Shown here in pieces: positions 24,385 to 36,500 of a stretch of 64,000 bases of DNA. This stretch comes from Pomphorhynchus laevis. Lineage: Eukaryota > Acanthocephala > Palaeacanthocephala > Echinorhynchida > Pomphorhynchidae. Each line of letters opens with the position of its first letter. Within the stretch, counting starts at the first letter, position 1. The notes below the pieces were generated by a model, which ran no database searches, was not told where the DNA came from, and worked only from the letters and a program-made list of their open reading frames with translations. Position numbers and translations under genes: made by a program. The DNA lies in NCBI GenBank assembly GCA_012934845.2, contig WNNJ02003267.1, positions 24,953-88,952 of the forward strand, given 5' to 3'.

Positions 24385-24610
24385 GAGTCTGTACCTTAGA
24401 CTGTAAATCGTGCACGTTCCGTTCAAGTCGAGCAATAGCGTGCATCATCTGCTCCAGCATGGTCTGTTGTTGATCCGGTAGCATTACTTCTGATGTCGCT
24501 TGAGCTCTGAAGACTGTGATGTTAGATGATGATCGTTCCGTTGTGAAAAATAGGGGCGAGTCAAAAAAATTTCTGCTGTCTTCCTTCCTGCTTTGTGGCG
24601 ATGCTTGCAC
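24278..24610 (-). other. Antisense open frame with coiled-coil-like stretch
   Basis: About 110 codons on the strand opposite the RT element, overlapping its 3' repeat. It contains LPDQQQTMLEQMMHAIARLE, a heptad-like segment, and a Ser/Arg-rich N-terminus. The composition is protein-like. It could be part of the fossil element (a structural-protein remnant) or an unrelated gene remnant. No family was recognised. Confidence 0.3.
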
Positions 24611-25370
24611 GAGTGTTCGAGAGCAAATTTCCGGGTATTTATACCCTGTGAAATTGACACGTGATTATGTGTGGGAATAAGCTGTGCTCTCAGTGCAAGA
24701 TGGTAGAAGACAGATGATAGAATTATGTATTATAATTGCATATCAACATTATATTTCATTTCTTGTCATGAGAATATAATAATCAGTAGAAGTCTATGCT
24801 TAACAGACGTTTCCTGATAAGTCTAGGTGATTAGCATCTTGTAATCACTAAACTGTATATATAAGCGGAATTTAAACCAAAAATCCTATGAAGTATGCTT
24901 ATAGTTGCAATAGGATAAGGATAATATCTATTGTTTATAGACTATTTCCCCGATTATTGCATGTACTGCAAGTAATCTTAAAATGATAAACATTGACAAA
25001 TGCTGTATCATAAAAAGCCAAATATATTCTCAAGTAAGCATATTTCAGCTGTGCCAAGTGAATATACTCAGGCTTTGATATTCTGTAGTTTAAAAAGGAT
25101 AAATACAACTACCGTCTAATGACCTATAGGGAGTAAACAGCAAGGTTCAAATAAGACCCCTACCAGTCATAGACAATAGCTGTATTTGGGATGAAGCTTT
25201 TCTCTGAGGGCGTACGCCTATTCAAAGTGCAGGTTGATCATTAGACCCCAGTATCACTTGAGCGCCGTTTCCTCAGATATTACTTCACCCCTTCCTTAAA
25301 AACTATCAGAACCCAAAACTTAAAAACAAACCTCGCTTTCCCAAGAGGTAGAAAAAAAAGAAAGTATAAT
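24611..25370. other. No recognised gene
   Basis: Mixed-composition sequence with GC-richer pockets near 25110-25290, but no frame or repeat was recognised. Confidence 0.4.
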
Positions 25371-26105
25371 TATATATCTATTATACAACTTAACCTATCA
25401 CAATCGTTAATTTATCTTTGATTTATTGAACAAATGATAGAAAACCTTATATTTACATAAAGATCTTTTAGCTTATTATCACTTAAAAGTTGTTTTAATA
25501 TTTCTAATTGGTCATTTATATCTTTTTTAATATTTTTAAGTCTATTTTTCCTATTCCTTTTATCACTATGACTTTTCAGCCTGTGTTTAACCGGATTATT
25601 ATAATATAGTTGTTTATTATGTATTATACTACTTCTGCCAATTCCTTGTACCACGTCATTCAATCCTAATGGGTACATGGAATTAAGCGTTTTAATCCAA
25701 AAATCTTCTTTTTCTAATAGTTTTTGATTTAATATTGAAATGTTTTCTTCGATAATATGTTCTAAAATAAATAATTTACAGTTTTTAATATCATGTCCTA
25801 TTAATCTCATATGTTTATGAAATATAGTTTGACTATTATGCTGTATATTATATATGTGTTGCCTAAACCTAGTTTTTAACATTTGATATGTTTTTCCTAT
25901 ATATTGCAATCCACATGTACATTGTATACGATACACTACACCTGCGGTATTGCAGTTACAATTGATCATTAATATTTAATGAAAAACATTTGTTTGTCGT
26001 ATTACTTACGATACAATTATTATTTATAACATCACAAACTATACAATTTTTTCTGTTACATTTAAAAGATCTAAAATTGAAATCATTAGTACTTACGTAT
26101 TTTTC
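25371..26105 (-). mobile_element. Permuted PLE fragment: Cys block, GIY-YIG nuclease, linker
   Basis: On the minus strand from about 26100: KYVSTNDFNFRSFKCNRKNC, then CIVCD, then an open frame 25969-25412 with CNCNTAGVVYRIQCTCGLQY, IGKT, TRFRQHIYNIQH, EKEDFWIKTLNSMYPLGLND and the linker YNNPVK, LEILKQLLSDNKLKDLY. The GIY-YIG catalytic set (GVVY, YIG, R, H, E, N) is all visible. It is cut off in the linker. This copy shows directly that the nuclease is N-terminal. Confidence 0.88.
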
Positions 26106-26984
26106 CAATATTATCACTTATTTTTAATAAAAAAATATTATTTTAAAAATAACAAATTAGTTTCCAAATTATTTTGTCAATTATTTACAGTATAAAACAC
26201 GGTATATTTACCTAATTTTGTGTTGAAATGTTTACAATTGACCCATAAAAATTGACACGTGATTTATTTGAATACTATGCATTTAATTTTATGATTAAAT
26301 AATTAATCACTGATAAGATTATTTTATTATGAACTTATCTTTAATGAGATCGGATTACAAAAAATTATTTACCGATTAAATATGTATCAGCAAATCTAAT
26401 TATCGTAAAGATTAATATCGTTAAATAATATTTAGATTTAGCGAAAATTAAATGAAAATTAAATCTTAAAGGAGATTAGATTTAGATATAACAGATAAAT
26501 TGAAACAGGAAAATTTCTTATTTGAATCTTATGCAATTAATTATTTGATTATATAATTAATCACCGATAAGATTATGTTATATTGAACTTATTTTAAATG
26601 AGATCGGATAACAAATAAATTTAATTACCGATTAAATATTTATCGGTAAATTTAGTTATCGCTAAGATTAATATTTATTAATACACTGGTATACAACACA
26701 ATAAGTACACTGGTATACAACACGATTTAATATTATCTAGTATCTTATTCATTATCTTGTTAATCTTATCGTATATATATTTACTCTTATAGGTAAAGAT
26801 AAGTATAAATTTAATTTTATAATTTTATCTTGTATAGATAGGAATTATACCTCTCTTATAATAGGTATAATATACCTATTATACCTATTATAAGATAGGT
26901 ATAATATACCTATTATACTTATTATAATAGGTATAATAGGTTCATGGTAAAAACCTAGGATTTATTGGATTTATTTTAAATCCA
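26106..26984. other. AT-rich stretch with short internal repeats
   Basis: Similar blocks with AATTAATCACTGATAAGATTAT recur near 26300 and 26560, indicating a diverged internal duplication of about 260 bases. No gene was recognised. Confidence 0.5.
26845..26945. repeat. Palindromic TAGGTATAATA repeat cluster
   Basis: Alternating TAGGTATAAT and ATTATACCTA units form overlapping inverted repeats over about 100 bases. Confidence 0.85.
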
Positions 26985-28260
26985 ATAAAACCTAGGTTCA
27001 TTAGAAAACATATATAAAATTAGAGAGAAAATGAAAATAACAAACAATTATAAAAGGAAAGATAAAATTAATAAAGATATATATACAGAACCTATTAAAT
27101 TAAAGGATAACTATATAATAACAACTATTGATAACAACTATGGATGGATAATAAACAATACACTTTGCATTAGAATAAGATACTAGATAGTTATTTCAGA
27201 GGAAATACATCATTAGCATGTATTTGGCCCCGCTGCTATGTTGGGTAGAGGAGTTAGGGGTCGAAACCTGATAGCATAGCAGTTCCTCCTGAACTGCTAT
27301 GACAACAATTGATAAAGCTAGTAATAACTTTGTCTTCATATGCAAAAAGCTTTATTATGATATAATAAAGAGGTGAATTCTAATGATTAAAATGCAAATC
27401 CAGCATATGAACGTCGTGAGTTAAGTTGGAAACAATTTTTACAAGTCATTGTAAAAATTGATAAAAATTGATAAAAAGGGTATAAAGGTTGAATCAGGTA
27501 ATAAAACTATATCTATATTATATTGGAATCCAAAATTACATAAAAATCCAATAAAACCTATGTTCATATGTGGTGCCTTTAAATGCACATTAAAACCACT
27601 TTCTGTCTATATGAATAAAATACTTAAAGTAAGTAAAGCACACTTCAAAAAATATTGCAAAATATTTTTATATTTTTATATTTTTATATTTTTCAAATAT
27701 CGAAATTAATACTGGTATAAAACAATATTTCAGTATTAATTCTACAAAAGAATTTTAAGAACAAACAAAAGGAATAAATTTTCAAATTTTATGCTTTTGC
27801 AAAAAGCGTAAATTCTTTATGATTTATTACTGACTTTATTATTGACTTTTTAATTTTTATGCTTTTCTAAACATAAGAGATAAAATTTGAATATAAAAAA
27901 CGTTATCGAAAACTACAAAATGTTCTTAATCATAACTTTTTTTCAATTAGTGAACAAATTTATCCAGATAGCCTCATCTAAAGGTAGCCTTATTCTTAAC
28001 AAAACCAATATTAATGATAAGGAAGGTGTATATCTAGATATAAACATTAAATTAACATTAACTAAAACTACTTTTAATTTATATCGTAAAGATGACATAT
28101 TTAAATTTACAAGAAACATATTTTTGCATGAGCATTCATGCATACCATATAATATAAAATATAATACATTAAATAATGAAATTTTAAGAATTGCAACAAT
28201 TTGTAATGAGATTGGCTTTCTTCAAAATCATTTAAATAATTTAATAGATTCATATTAAAA
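26985..28260 (+). mobile_element. Permuted PLE fragment: pre-RT and RT with internal deletion
   Basis: The plus strand reads EKMKITNNYKRKDKINKD (27030), TTID near 27140, an inserted block of 3' UTR (27140-27302), then KASNNFVFICKKLYYDI (27310), YWNPKLHKNPIKPMF (27520) and LSVYMNKILK. The central RT with the catalytic motifs is gone, and the copy resumes at SLILNKTNINDKEGVYLD (about 27980) through RNIFLHEHSCIPYNIKYN to HLNNLIDS (28258). It is dead. Confidence 0.85.
27140..27302 (+). repeat. PLE 3' UTR proximal part lodged inside a PLE reading frame
   Basis: It starts at the end of the PLE coding region (ATGGATGGATAATAAA) and includes GGCCCC, CTGCTATG, CATAGCAG and CTGAACTGCTATGA blocks. The PLE RT frame resumes right after it. 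The left junction is identical to the one in the copy at about 15897. Confidence 0.85.
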
Positions 28261-28404
28261 TATCATAAATTCCTCTTAATACCTCTAATTAATTATTTAT
28301 TAATAAATTATTTTTAAATGATAATAATTTTCTAAGATAATGTGCCTCAGTACCAAAATGCCTCAGTATCGTTATATAGATAATATATAATACATCAAGG
28401 AAGC

Positions 28405-28915
28405 GAACACGTTCACGATTGCCGACTGTCAAAGGTGCGCTTTCTCCGTCACTCAGCTGTCAACGAACTAGTGAGGAAAGTGCTTCAAGCTTCTGGCAAT
28501 CCGTCTAGACTCGAACCATTTGCTCTGTTGCGGGACAATGGCAAGAATCCGGATGGGGCCACGTTGACACCGTGGGACGATGGCCGAATCCTGGTGTGAG
28601 ACTTTACCTGCCCCAACACCTGCGCTGCCAGCTACGAGTCACACGCAGTATTCACGACCGGTGCAGTCGCACGATGCTCCGAAGAAAAGCTCAAAATACA
28701 GTTACCAAGACAAGCGCCAATACGAATTTACTTTTATTGCAGTCGAAACCCTTGGCGCCTACGGTCCATACGCAATGAAGTTCCTGAACTCTCTTGGAGC
28801 GAGGATCTCAAAATACGGGGGAAAACGTGCCCGTACATGGTCAATGCTGCGCCTTAGTACTGCCATACAACGAGGTAATGCGCCATGCTTCAAGAATCAG
28901 CGCTCGAACTTTCCG
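28405..28915 (+). mobile_element. RLE-type LINE, C-terminal nuclease fragment
   Basis: The plus strand reads FRHSAVNELVRKVLQASGN, LEPFALL, KNPDGATLTPWDDGRILV, DFTCPNTCAAS, then after a frameshift near 28690 YEFTFIAVETLGAYG and LSTAIQRGNA. It is the same family as the minus-strand copy at 4885-6420 (CHCG knuckle region, PD-containing nuclease, QRGNA end). One stop sits near 28595. Both ends are truncated. Confidence 0.85.
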
Positions 28916-29179
28916 TTTAACATTGCCACATTTGTTTTTGATTTAATATATAAATATTAAATCAAATATATAAATATATATTATTTATATATGAATATAT
29001 ATTATTAGTAATAAATATTTATTACTTTAAATATAAATATAAAATTTAAAATGTTCTACGAACTTAACTCAGTGGTTTAGAAAATCCGACAAAGATTAGG
29101 TTGGCCGATCTTGTTATCCCTCTTTTGTCGATTAATTGTGATTATAGATTTCATATACAGATGAATCTTCGTATCTAAT
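28916..29179. other. AT-rich stretch, no gene recognised
   Basis: TATAAATATA-rich simple sequence grades into mixed sequence. Confidence 0.4.
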
Positions 29180-29450
29180 AATGTGATAGCTTGTCGGTTA
29201 AGCGTTTCGCCACCGATCTCAATAACATAGGTTCAAAACTGTGAAACTAAGATTTAAAAGGGAACAAAACCTAAGCAACCTTCTGTTGCACCCGGGTAAA
29301 CTATACCACGGGGTAGCGGGCGACGAAATTCCAAAATGTTCGGTTAAAGGCTGACATTGTGTGAGTATAGGCATATGTAGTTATATGTAGTAAGGAATGA
29401 TAGCAAAGATGGTTCTACCGCGAAACCTAAAGCTTAGTGCTCAACTTGTT
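29180..29450 (+). mobile_element. Candidate tRNA-derived SINE
   Basis: A box-A-like TAGCTTGTCGG (about 29186) and a box-B-like GGTTCAAAACT (29230-29240) lie about 45 bases apart, the spacing of an RNA polymerase III tRNA promoter. The cloverleaf itself is not convincing. About 200 bases of GC-richer tail follow (ACCCGGGTAAACTATACC). Only one copy was noticed in the window, so SINE status rests on the promoter alone. Confidence 0.35.
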
Positions 29451-30190
29451 TTTCTAAAAAATTCTAAATTTTATACAAATAATATAAAAAATAATATAAT
29501 AAAAATAAATTTTATGCGGCTTTGCTAAATATATAAACATTTATGTTTTTTCTTATTAAATACAAATTAACGTATCGAATTAAAAATCGGAATATTATAT
29601 CTGTATCATTCATGTTTAGCCTTTCGAAAACCCCGATTTTAATATGTTGTTACAAACCGATATATTTTATTACCGTGTCACACTCTAAGCGCCCTAAGAT
29701 GATAATGATGAGCTTGTCATAAAGTTAAGTACCGAGCCTTGTGCATTTCAAATTTTATACAATTAAATATTATGCATTTTCATATGTTGTTAGTTAATGA
29801 TATTGTATTTTTAATATGTTAATAATGATATTGGCCCACAATTTAAAAATTTACATATTGTAATTGTGCGGTAAAATATAAAATGTATTCTTCAAAGAAA
29901 AATCACTAAACACGCGATCAAATGCTCGCAGTTGCTATTACAAATTGAAATGGTTTCTGTTTCAGTTGATGTATTGAGGTCAATTGCATATTAATTATTT
30001 AGCCATTGCAGTGATTTTAAAATTTTACTTTGATTTAATAACGAGCCAACTAATATTCAGTTATTTGTTTAATTTATTTGTTCAAATTCTAATCAGTTAT
30101 TTATTTTATCATATGTAACGTAATTATATATGATTATTTACATAAAATTTCATGTGATTAAAAAATTTAAAAAATAAAAAGTTAAATCAC
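29451..30190. other. No recognised gene
   Basis: AT-rich, with no exon-like frame or dispersed repeat recognised. Confidence 0.4.
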
Positions 30191-30194
30191 GAGT

Positions 30195-30900
30195 TCTTAT
30201 CTTAAAATTGAAACATTCGCAATCAACTATCCGTTAAAATGTTATTATTCTATTGTTAATAATAACAATAGAAAATATACATTAACCATAAACTTCATTA
30301 ATAAATGTATAGATAACATAAATATAGCCGGACTTTTAAATAATTCTAAAAGTAAAGAAATAATAGGGTCAGATTTAAGTAAATGTATTCCTACAATAAG
30401 ATATAAACTCCTACCACCATTAGGACGAAAATTTTTTAATTATAATAAAGAATTAAAATCAATTTGTAACGATAATATTAGAAACATAATGGAAACAGAA
30501 TGCAATTGTAAAAGTCTTAGTTTTGATAAAATAAATGAACATATATGTACCCATAATCTAGAATTAATTAAAAATTGTGAATTAAGAAAGCTGCTATCAA
30601 AAGGGTATAAATATAGATCAAATAATAATAAAAATAAAATTTACAATTCGTTATATAATAACTTAAATGATTACTTTAGTAAGCTGATTAATAGTAAAAG
30701 CTTAAATAAAAATTAAAGATTTTAATTTGGAAAGATTTTATATTAGATTTTAAAAGAAAAGATAACCATATAATAACAAAATAAATTATTTTATAATTTC
30801 TAGAAATTATATAATTATAAAATTAGAGAGAAAATGAAAATAACAAACAATTAAAAAAGAGGATAAAATTAAAAAGACTATATAAATAAAACTAGTAAAC
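30195..30900 (+). mobile_element. Permuted PLE fragment: linker to pre-RT
   Basis: The plus strand reads NFINKCIDNINIAGLLNN, KEIIGSDLSKCIPTIRYKLL, PPLGRKFFNYNKELKSICND, then an open frame 30489-30716 with METECNCKSLSFDKINEH, NLELIKNCELRKLLSKGYKY and IYNSLYNNLNDYFSKLI. This region lies between the nuclease and the RT in the permuted order. Both ends are truncated. Confidence 0.85.
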
Positions 30901-32376
30901 CCTCCACAATTATGATGTTTTAATTAAAATAAATAATTAAAATAGTAGAATATACTTGAACGTAGAATATACGTAGGCTCAGCTATCTGATCTGATTTTA
31001 TTATTTATTAAATGTAATCAATATATTTATTTCAAAAATATAATTTTTCTCTTTAAGTAAATTACTTACATAAAAAATTTGCAACTTACGAATAAACTAG
31101 TACTTAACATATTTATTAGTAAATAACATCAATTTACTCAATAAATCCTTTGAAGTCTGTTGATGAACCTATTTAGAAGTTGTGAAAAAGATATAGAGAT
31201 CCATGCTGCGCATCTTTTTTCTGACTTAAAATCTTATTTCTGACTTAATTTCATAGTATATCTTGAAATATACTGTGATTAGAGTTGATAATTATTTAAT
31301 TTTTGTCTTATTTTTAATAATTTAATAATTATAATAATTATATAATTTTTATAATTCGATAAATTTTATTACATTTTTATTTAATAAATTTTTATTTAAT
31401 TTTATTTAATTTTTTATTCTATAATAAAAATTATATAAGATTCCGTAATATAATATATAATAATTATTATAATATTATTAAGTAATAATTCATAATTTTA
31501 TTCAACGTTTTTAACCTTATTTTAGTAAGGTTAAAAAAGGTTAACTTAGTAACCTAATTTATTTTATTTAATCGATGGCGTTATAATATTATAATAATAT
31601 TAAATATTTTTAAAAATAAAGAATCGTTTTAATAAATAAAGCTGTAAACCTTATTATATTAAATAATTATTATAATAAGGTTAATATTAATGTCTATTAT
31701 TATAGACATTTTAACTATCCGTTAAAATGTCTAAAATATTTGTTTCAACTAAAATCAAGATCAAAAATTATGAAATAACTAAAACAGTGCTAATCGCTTG
31801 ACTATTTCTTTTTATAAATCTTATCAGATTCTGAGTAGAAGAATCATGTGAAGATTTCGGCGGTTATCCTTGCAGCTCAGCATGAATAACTTTTGCCAAC
31901 TGTAAGAAGACATTACCTCTATAATGTCCTATTATGTCTTTTATTATTTATTAATTTAAAATTATTTATTAATTTATTTATTCATACACATTAAATATTA
32001 TCAAGATTCTTTATAAATCAGTGTTTAATTAAACCTGTTTTAGTTTTATTAATGTACAATATAAAATGCCTCTAATACATAGTCTCATTTAAAAAAATTT
32101 AAAATGTACGCAGCTAGAAATTAAGGCATATTTAGTCATTAAAATATTTAATAAAAAATTTAATACAATAATTCTGTAATAAAAAGATACACTGTTCAAC
32201 AAAATAATCACAAATAATTGACACAGTCTTTAATCAATTTAATTTGGTCTTTTGTTCATTCATACAGAATTCAAAATATCGTTGCAAAGTTGTTCAATAT
32301 TTAGCCTAAAAGTTGACCTCTGTTAAAAGAAAGTTTTTTACATTTGTTATAATTGAAGAGTTTTCTTTTTCCAAAC
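30901..32376. other. AT-rich stretch, no gene recognised
   Basis: Mostly simple A/T sequence with small inverted repeats (for example TTATTATAATATTA-type runs near 31440-31700). The last 300 bases may be 3' flank of the homeobox gene. Confidence 0.4.
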
Positions 32377-33092
32377 CTAGTCGTTAGATAAAATTGCAGA
32401 TACATTCCTATTTCTTCTAGCTCTTTCCTTTGCTCGTCGATTTTTAAACCATATCTAAACAGTTATTTACAAAGAAATTCTGAATGACAATGATACCTGG
32501 ACTCTCTTGGTGTCAACATCTACAATTTCGGATATTCTTTGTCTCGTTTGATGATCGGGTGTTGGACATTTCATAAACACGTTTTCTAATGTATGGACTT
32601 GATGTTGCTGATAGCAGATGCGCTTTCGTCTTTCTTTTTTTGAATTTTTCTGCTTTGGTTCATTACACTGGAGTTCAATTACTCGACTATTGCAATTTGT
32701 TTCTGTGTAGAGGTTACACGATGATGATTCTATATTCATATTATCTTTCAATCCACAGCATTTTGATTGAATCAATGGGTAATTTATCGGGGAAGCGAAT
32801 AGTAAATTTTGTTGTAAAACATTGATGTTTGAACTGTAGCAGTGGTCCCTGCAATTTAAATGCATTTAAATGATAAAATGGTAGTTACGAAATCATACCA
32901 ATCAGTTGTACATGCAATGTTGTCTATATTTTCGCGTTGATCAACCTTGATCGAGTAGTGGGGTATGCAATCATAAACTTTCAGCATACGCGTCGATTGA
33001 GATGAATGTGTTGGGAATTTATATATTTGTTGAAACTGATCGCATGCTAAGGAATTTTCCAAATTGGCGCATCGTATTTCATTAAATTCCAC
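32377..33092 (-). CDS. Divergent K50 homeobox transcription factor
   Basis: A host gene, with visible exons at 32849-32898 (intron 1, 50 bp) and 32455-32496 (intron 2, 42 bp) separating coding 33092-32899, 32848-32497 and 32454-32377. Both introns are GT-AG and keep frame. The homeodomain runs across the last two exons: ERRKRICYQQHQVHTLENVF, then TRQRISEIVDVDTKRVQ, then IWFKNRRAKERARRN and a short tail ending ILSND. Invariant W48, F49, N51 and R53 are present; residue 50 is lysine, as in Otx/Gsc/Pitx/bicoid-type DNA binders. The helix-3 intron at 46/47 is a classic PRD-class site. It is a nuclear sequence-specific DNA binder by family. The N-terminus is unsettled: the frame at 33092 opens without ATG, and an internal Met lies near 32987, so an upstream exon is likely. 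No orthologue could be assigned. Confidence 0.9.
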
Positions 33093-33148
33093 AGGTTTAA
33101 ATGTGTAATATTCGCTGTTTTCATATGAATCTAGTAAATTTCATTTAT

Positions 33149-33194
33149 AGTGCAGCTCATAAAGTAAGAGTGCAGCTCATATAGTGCAGCTCAT
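33149..33194. repeat. Three copies of TGCAGCTCAT upstream of the homeobox gene
   Basis: Copies at 33151, 33171 and 33185. The core CAGCTC resembles an E-box half but is not CANNTG in all copies. A regulatory role is only a guess. Confidence 0.4.
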
Positions 33195-33540
33195 TTGTTG
33201 CAATATCATATATTACACATAAATACGTAATTTATATGAAATTAATATTTTTAGGTTACACACTTTATAGTTCATATAACGAAGACAAAATTTAAATTAA
33301 TTAATGGGTAAGTGAACTACAAGTCTTGTGATCACTTCATTTTCATTAAATAGGCAGTTGATTTTTTTATAAAAATATAAAAAAATTATAAAAAATTGGG
33401 GAAGTTCAGAAATAATATATATATTTAATTTAAAAAAATGTATATTAAAAATTTATATATAATACTGATATTATATAGTTATATTATAATACTGGACTTA
33501 AATTATAAAACTTGAGAATTTTATTTAATTATCAGACTTG
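33195..33540. other. AT-rich 5' flank of the homeobox gene
   Basis: No motif or frame was recognised with confidence. Confidence 0.4.
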
Positions 33541-33544
33541 AGAA

Positions 33545-36500
33545 TTAATCAATTCAGCTAACTGAGTCTACGTATTTAATATACTTATAAAATAAACAAA
33601 ACATAATAATGCTAAATCAAAATTTAATAATTAAATAATAAAATTAATAATTGTTTTTAGATATTCTATAATTTAAATCAAGTTATAAAATAAAAATAAA
33701 AAATAAAAAATAAAATTTAAAATAAACGTCATTTTTATGAATTGACTAATAAATAACAGACGTTGTATCAGAATAAGAATTAGAGGTCATCAGGAGGAAC
33801 TGCTATGCTATCAGGTTTCGGCCCTAACTCCTCTACCCAACATAGCAGCGGGGCCAAATACATGCTAATGATGTATTTCATCTGATAAAACTATCTAGTA
33901 TCTTATTCTAATACAAAGTATATTATTTATTATCCATCTATAAAAATGTACCACTTCAGAGTTTAAATTTATTCTTTATATTATTTTGTTGATTTTTATA
34001 TTTTACTATTTTCTTCTTGATGTCTTTTATAGTAACCTAGTTTAAACTATTTATCCATCAAATTATTTAAATGATTTTGAATAAAGCCAATATCATTACA
34101 TATTGTTGCAATTCTTAAAATTTCATTATTTAATGTCTTATATTTTATATTATATGGTATGCATGAATGCTCATGTAAAAATATGTTTCTTGTTAATTTA
34201 AATATGTCATCTTTACGATATAAATTAATATTAGGTTTAGTTAATGTTAATTTAATGTTCATATCTAGATATACATCTTCTTTATCATCAATATTGGTTT
34301 TATTAAGAATGAGGCTACCTTAATAAATTTGTTTGATTATTGACTAAAAATTGCTAGAATTAAATACACATATATCATCAATGTATCGAAACATATATTT
34401 CATATATTTATATAGTTTAGATTTAGTTTTTACACAGTTATGAACAAATTCATATTCTATAAAGCTTAAAAACAAGTCAGCTATAATTGGGCTACTATTA
34501 CCACCCATTGGAACACCTTTTACTTGTCTAAATATAGATGTCCCTACTTTTAAATAATTTTGATTTATCCAAATATTTAAGGATTCTATTAATTCAATTT
34601 TATCAATATATTTATAATTACTTGATGGTTTAATTTTTGTTAGATAGGCGTTATAATTATTATAACATATATATGTATATCTTTTTCCGAATATAAGATT
34701 AATTAATTTTACTAACGCTTCTTTAATATCTACTAAATCTAGATTTGTAAAAAGCGTACTAAAATCGTACGTATTTATATTTTGAAAATTTATTCCTTTT
34801 GTCTATACCAAAAATTCTTTTGTAGAATTAATACTGAAATAGTGTTTTATACCAATATTAATTCCGATTACTTTGCAATATTTTTTAAAGTGTGCTTTAA
34901 TTACTTTATGTATTTTATTCATATAAACCGAAAGTGGTTTTAATGTACATTTAAACGCACTACATATGAACCTAGGTTTTATTGGATTTTTATATAATTT
35001 TGGATTCCAATATAATATAGGTATAGTTTTATTATCTAATTCAACCTTTATACCCTTTTTATCCATTATAGAACAGTGACTTGTAATAATTGTTTCTAAA
35101 CTCAACTCACTACGTTCATATATTGGATTTACATTTAAATCATTAGAATTAATCTCTTTCATTAGTATATCATAATAAAGCTTTTTGCATATCAAGACAA
35201 AGTTATTACTAGCTTTATCAATAGTTGTTATTATATAGTTATCCTTTAATTTAGTAAGTTCTTAATACATATCTTTATTAATTTTATCTTTTCTTTTATA
35301 ATTGTTTGTTATTTTCATTTTATTTATAATGTTTATCTTCGATGTATTTAATCAGCTTATCAATTCCATTTTTTAAATTCCATTTTTGTCGTTGTTATTA
35401 TTTAATCTATTTATACCCTTTTGATAGCAGTTTTCTTAATTCACAATTTTCAATTAATTCTAGATTATGGGTACATATATGTTTATTTATTTATCAAAAC
35501 TAAAACTTTTACAATTGCATTTTAGTTCTTTTTTGTTTCTTTACATATTGATTTTAATTCTTTATTATAATTGCAATTTTTTCGTTCTAATGGTGGTAAG
35601 TGTTTTTACCTTATTTTTGGAATATGTTTATTTAAATCTGACCCTATTATTTCTTTACTTTTAGAATTATTTAAAAGTCCCGCTATATTTATGTTATCTA
35701 TACATTTATTAATGAAGTTTATTGTTGATGTATATTTTCTATTGTTATTATTAACATTTATTGTACGATTATAGTATTTTGTATTACAATAACTGTCTAT
35801 TATACAACTTAGCCTTTCATAGTCGTTAATTAATTTTTGATTTATTGAACATATGATATCTTTAGAAAAACTTCTTATATTTACATAAAGATCTATTGAC
35901 TTATTATCACTTAAAAAGTGTTTTAATATTTCTAATCGTTCATTTATATACATATCTTTTTTAATATTTTTAACTCTATTTTTCCTATGCCTTTTATCAC
36001 AATGACTTCATGGCTTGCGTTCAACCGGATTATTATAATAGAGTTGTTTATTATATATTATACTACTTCTGCCAATTCCATGTACCACGTCATTCAATCC
36101 TAATTAGTACATGGAATTAAGCGTTTTAATCCAAAAATCTTCTTTTTCTAATAGTTTTTGATTTAATATTGAAATGTTTTCTTCAATAATATGTTCTAAA
36201 ATAAATAATTTACAGTTTTTAATATCATGTCCTATTAATCTCATATGTTTATGAAATATAGTTTGACTATTATGCTGTATATTATATATGTGTTGCCTAA
36301 ACCTAGTTTTTAACATTTGATATGTTTTTCCTATATACTGCAATCCACATGTACATTGTATAAGATACACTACACCTGCGGTATTGCAGTTACAATTATT
36401 ATTAATATTTAATGAAAAACATTTGTTTGTTGTATTACTTACGATACAATTATTATTTATAACATCACAAACTATACAATTTTTTCTGTTACATTTAAAC

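Noticed and set aside
33800-33900. CTGATGA and CCGAAAC in the PLE 3' UTR as a hammerhead ribozyme
   Set aside because: In the sense strand GAAAC comes before CTGATGA, and the strands that should form stem II do not pair. The order does not give a hammerhead, so only a generic structured RNA is claimed.
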